Source: Zychaea mexicana (lineage: Eukaryota > Mucoromycota > Mucoromycetes > Mucorales > Lichtheimiaceae). From it: a stretch of 64,000 bases of DNA. The notes beneath the pieces are model-generated. The model searched no databases and was not told where the DNA came from. It saw only the letters and a program-made list of their open reading frames with translations. The DNA lies in the NCBI RefSeq assembly GCF_025766255.1, contig NW_026516677.1:124001-188000 (forward strand), in the 5' to 3' direction. Position numbers and translations under genes: made by a program. This document shows positions 60,801 through 64,000 of this stretch, one piece after another (position 1 is the first letter of the stretch; every line of letters begins with the position of its first letter).

Positions 60801-61026
60801 GCGAATCAAGGTGTTGCTGTTGGTGAGTAGGAGCAGTAGGGGAAGGTGCAGAAACGTTAATGGGTGGCGGTTCGAGTGCTCGTGGAGAACCTTCACTGTT
60901 TCGACGATGTGAGATTCCAGAAGTGATGATTGTGTCGATAGCAGGCGGTCGATCAGCTCCGGAAACAGTGTTGGAGTGAGGACGTCTCTGTTTTAGCTTT
61001 TGTTGGTGAGGAGTTAGCAAGCTCAT
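57892..61026 (-). CDS. GRAM-VASt membrane-contact-site protein (Lam/Ysp, GRAMD1-like)
   Basis: Multi-exon gene starting at 61026 (first exon 60336-61026). Layout: a disordered Ser/Asn/Gln-rich N-terminus with FHALFRSVPEDDPLIEG, a GRAM domain (DFGCALQKEILLQGRIYISESHLCF, NIFGWVTN, LVIAFSDIVDIEKRTTALFIPNAIQ, then FFASFLSRDQAYDLI), an acidic linker, and a VASt/StART-like domain (CNCLKCGEHYPKVV, FNCTIETMYNLLYNSDFIKKFL, REMSYIKPLNGSIGPKSTKC). This is followed by a Lys-rich segment, one transmembrane helix (ISVLCMFMLVLINLYI) and a C-terminal coiled coil. Lam/GRAMD1 proteins sit in the ER and carry sterol to the plasma membrane or other organelles at contact sites. Motif order is complete, so the gene looks functional. 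Confidence 0.92.
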
Positions 61027-64000
61027 CTATAAAAAGCGCGGGATGTCTTTTTTATACAGGAAAGTGATATGGGGGGATCGTGGAACCCAAAAAGAAAAAA
61101 CCAGGTTAAAGCACTGTGTGAGAGAAAGTGTGTGCTTTTCCTTTCTTCCTCTGTTATTTTGGCGCACCGCCCTAATGCCGATTATTGCTTCGCTTAGAAT
61201 TCCCCCAAAAAAAACCACACCAAACGCTCCGCTCACAGGTGCCATGTGCAGCCGTGTCACCATGCAAAAGCTGGGCTATTTTTGTTTTACCTTCTTTTCC
61301 CATTCGTTTGTTTCTTCGTTCACCAAACCGAGAAATTATGCTATCTTTTCAATGTTGATTTGATGTCAATGGGTACATCAGAGGACTATTTCTGTTTTCA
61401 GAAGGGCGATTGGCGATCACTCTGCCTTGAACAGATAAGTGACACGTGGCGGCGGTTTGAACGAGACTCTACGTCAATAGCACTATGTGATGATACATGA
61501 CAAAAGTCAGACATATGACAAATATTCAAATTACTTACACTTTGATTTGGCTCAAGGTTTTGACTATCAAGTTGATATTTGTGATGGTTGCCACGGAGTC
61601 TGGAAGCTGCATCTCAACCATATCGACCGATTCAAAGATGTACGAATGTTTAACAATAGCATCACAATGGTATCCTATCGTGTACATCATACATAGAATC
61701 CATAGCAATTAGTACTTCGAATATAGATACTACTACCCACGACCAGATCATGCATTCATACCTGCTACAACCATCCTGTACACTCACGGTCCAGCAAGTT
61801 TCTCTTGCACTAAAATCACCAGCATGTTACGATGCGTCTTTCAACTTCAGCATAAGACGTGAATCCTAGCAAATCGCATTTTAACTTTCTTTTTGACGAT
61901 TCGAGCGACATATCCCAAACTAAAGAAAAAAGGACAGTCGAATGATGGATGTGTAACGATGGCAATTTGACAGCACTCAGGCGGATCGAGTACACTGTGG
62001 TCTGTTCATTATGACAACCAGATTCTACAGCTTGATATCATTATTGTAGGTTGCATGAATGTGATATGAGTCACATACCACTTGCTGTTCGATCGTTTCT
62101 CATTGACATAAATCCAATGAAGAGGAGCATGCAAAGATTTAAAGCTATATTTTTTCAGTAAAATTGATGTTTAAACACCAAGTATAATTGCATAATAAGC
62201 TCTTGATCAAGGCGTACATAACATTTTAGGCTCATCAGAGACTTCGCCAATGAATGGGTACTTCACTAAGCGATATGGCTAACCGATCAGGCCTCTTTTG
62301 ACCGTAACCTCCGCAGAACGACAGAAAAGCAATGTAATGCTGCTCCCGTTTTACTTGAGCACATTTGAAGCAGCTTGTAGATCCTGCATATGTCGGCGTT
62401 ATGTATTTGCTTTTACGAGTGGAGCGATTGCGAGATATTGATTCAATTTAGGCGTCATGTCAACACTGATTATGTCTTCTTCAGCACGGACAATCCTTTG
62501 TTCTTGAAAAACGTTAAATCCTTAAATCACCCATTTGTATGCGCATGACAAAAGGAAACTCTGACTCGTACCCTGTCATCTTCTTAGGGAGCTTTGCTGG
62601 GCAAAAGGCTTTCGTACACGGCCGCAACGATGGCTGTTATCATCTCACGACGGGAACGACGTGTCTTCAACGCTGGTTTGTTTGCGGTCGCGTCTCGTTG
62701 TCTTGTTATTTGAACAAACGATAAAAATCTGCTCTCTTAGCAATCAAGCAGCGCATAAGTGTATCAGCGTTTGTAAGTCACGCTTGCCAACTTCCAAAGG
62801 CTTTGGTATGTAAGCCTTTTTGTTCATGCATCTTTTACCATGCGGGATAACTTTTCGGCTAAACAATAAGTCTTCTCTTCGTCGCTTTGCTCTCATGCAT
62901 TTAATCGTCCATCAGAACTTTCTTGTCTTTCTGAAATATTTGGCTCGACATCGAGTATCACCGATTTAGCGATTAGCATTCGCCTTTTTTGAACGTTATT
63001 TATGTTTGACGGATGTGAAAATGCCACTGTGATATGGTTGTTAGACAGATTAGCTTTTTTGACCTGAAAAAAGATGAGCAATCCTCGGACGTCTGTACTT
63101 TGGTCAGCGTTGGCAATGTTGTGCTTATTGATATTGGCGGTCCTTGTGCTCCTGTCATGCTTGCTCGTATAGATACTCGCCAACATTATAAAGCGGTATA
63201 CCAACGAGACGGAGAATTGAATGCCATAAGAATTGACACCATGCATGATTCGTGAGCTCACTCCATACTCGATAATACCCGCGTCAAACACGGAACGCTT
63301 TTGATTCAGTTCCCTTTTTCTTTACCTTCAAGAGTTTGATGCTGGTGTCTCGCTAACCGTTTCGAAGGATGGAACTAGGCTTCTTGGTAAATGAATACAA
63401 TTGATGATTTGACGAGATACGTGATCGTGCAGAGTAATGAAGAATACAGGATTACATTAAAAATGGGACCAAGTAGAATGGAAAGGTCCTACAAAATGGA
63501 TGAATGTACAATACAGTAAAATACGAAGAGCCCGTGGCTCCGTCGTCAGAGCAATTGAAACGAAACCTCTTAGGTCGAACGATATGTGAGCTATACAGAA
63601 AAGTACGTATCATAAGCTCTTCGACTAATTAGTGATCTGCTATCAATCTAAGCATGTAGAAATGATGCGAGCAACATTTTTGTGTTCATTTGTATATTCA
63701 CCTTCCATATGTACACATAACACTAATCTGTTATAAATGATGAATTACAAGAAACAAAACATAGTTTAGCAAACTGTTTCGTCGACAACAATGATGGAGG
63801 ACTAATTACTAACAATCTCTTCTATCAAAATGTGATAATATAAAAGTGTTCATTTAAGTGATCTGATTCTATTTATAACTACTGATTTATTGTATGCTAA
63901 GTATAACTAAATCGTTAGACACATATATAAAAAGATTCGCCGTGATGTAGAAAACAAAGAAACGTTAATTTAGAATACGTTGCAAGCATCGGGTCTATAC
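61027..64000. other. gene-poor right flank
   Basis: About 3 kb with no gene I can support. Short frames such as 62893-63291 (-) and 63034-63255 (+) overlap on opposite strands. A minus-strand segment near 62410-62520 (FNVFQEQRIVRAEEDIISVD, then MTPKLNQYLAIAPLVK) reads like a coding relic but is isolated by stops. The first few hundred bases are the promoter of the GRAM-VASt gene. Confidence 0.45.

Noticed and set aside
1..64000. Search for CRISPR arrays, rRNA, tRNA or a biosynthetic cluster
   Set aside because: No regularly spaced repeats, RNA-gene signatures or co-located pathway enzymes were found; the genes are unrelated housekeeping functions.

Overview
The window is eukaryotic nuclear DNA, most likely from a filamentous fungus of the Mucoromycota (Mucorales-like). 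Genes carry many short introns, mostly 50-120 bp and GT-AG. The content is fungal: a VTC polyphosphate subunit, an Mgr3-type mitochondrial TPR protein, Elongator Elp6, a membrane ADAM-type metalloprotease and a Lam/GRAM-VASt sterol-transfer protein. No bacterial operons, rRNA, tRNA or CRISPR arrays were seen.

Left part (1-9.6 kb): the last exon of an amino-acid permease, a small secreted six-cysteine knottin-like peptide on the minus strand, then about 7 kb of wreckage. The wreckage contains a casein-kinase-I-like gene broken by a foldback element full of AACCG repeats and by a premature stop, a perfect 44-bp inverted repeat bracketing that region, an orphan-family pseudogene and the 3' remnant of a LINE.

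9.6-27.5 kb: a 2-oxoglutarate/Fe(II) oxygenase, an 11-exon ADAM metalloprotease, mitochondrial GrpE, a sorbitol/mannitol-dehydrogenase-like SDR, an intronless F-box/LRR protein and a GNAT acetyltransferase. Long quiet spacers lie between them. A decayed, intron-bearing copy of the 3' end of the NIPA transporter gene sits at 21.86-22.23 kb.

27.5-46 kb: a full-length, roughly 33-exon MER3/HFM1 meiotic helicase, a possible small unknown gene, the nucleolar MIF4G/MA3 protein NOM1/Sgd1, an unknown Ser/Pro/Gln-rich protein, the NIPA Mg2+ transporter and a BRO1-domain protein.

46-61 kb: a compact housekeeping block. Mgr3-like TPR protein (+) converges on a run of minus-strand genes: VTC SPX protein, SF3B2/Cus1, NAD-glycerol-3-phosphate dehydrogenase, Elp6, and a GRAM-VASt membrane-contact protein. 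61-64 kb shows no gene that I can support.

The genes are functionally unrelated and there is no secondary-metabolite cluster. The most unusual items are the knottin-like peptide, the kinase/foldback/inverted-repeat locus, the intron-retaining NIPA tail duplicate, an apparently AT-AG intron in HFM1, and a CACGTG box upstream of the VTC gene.
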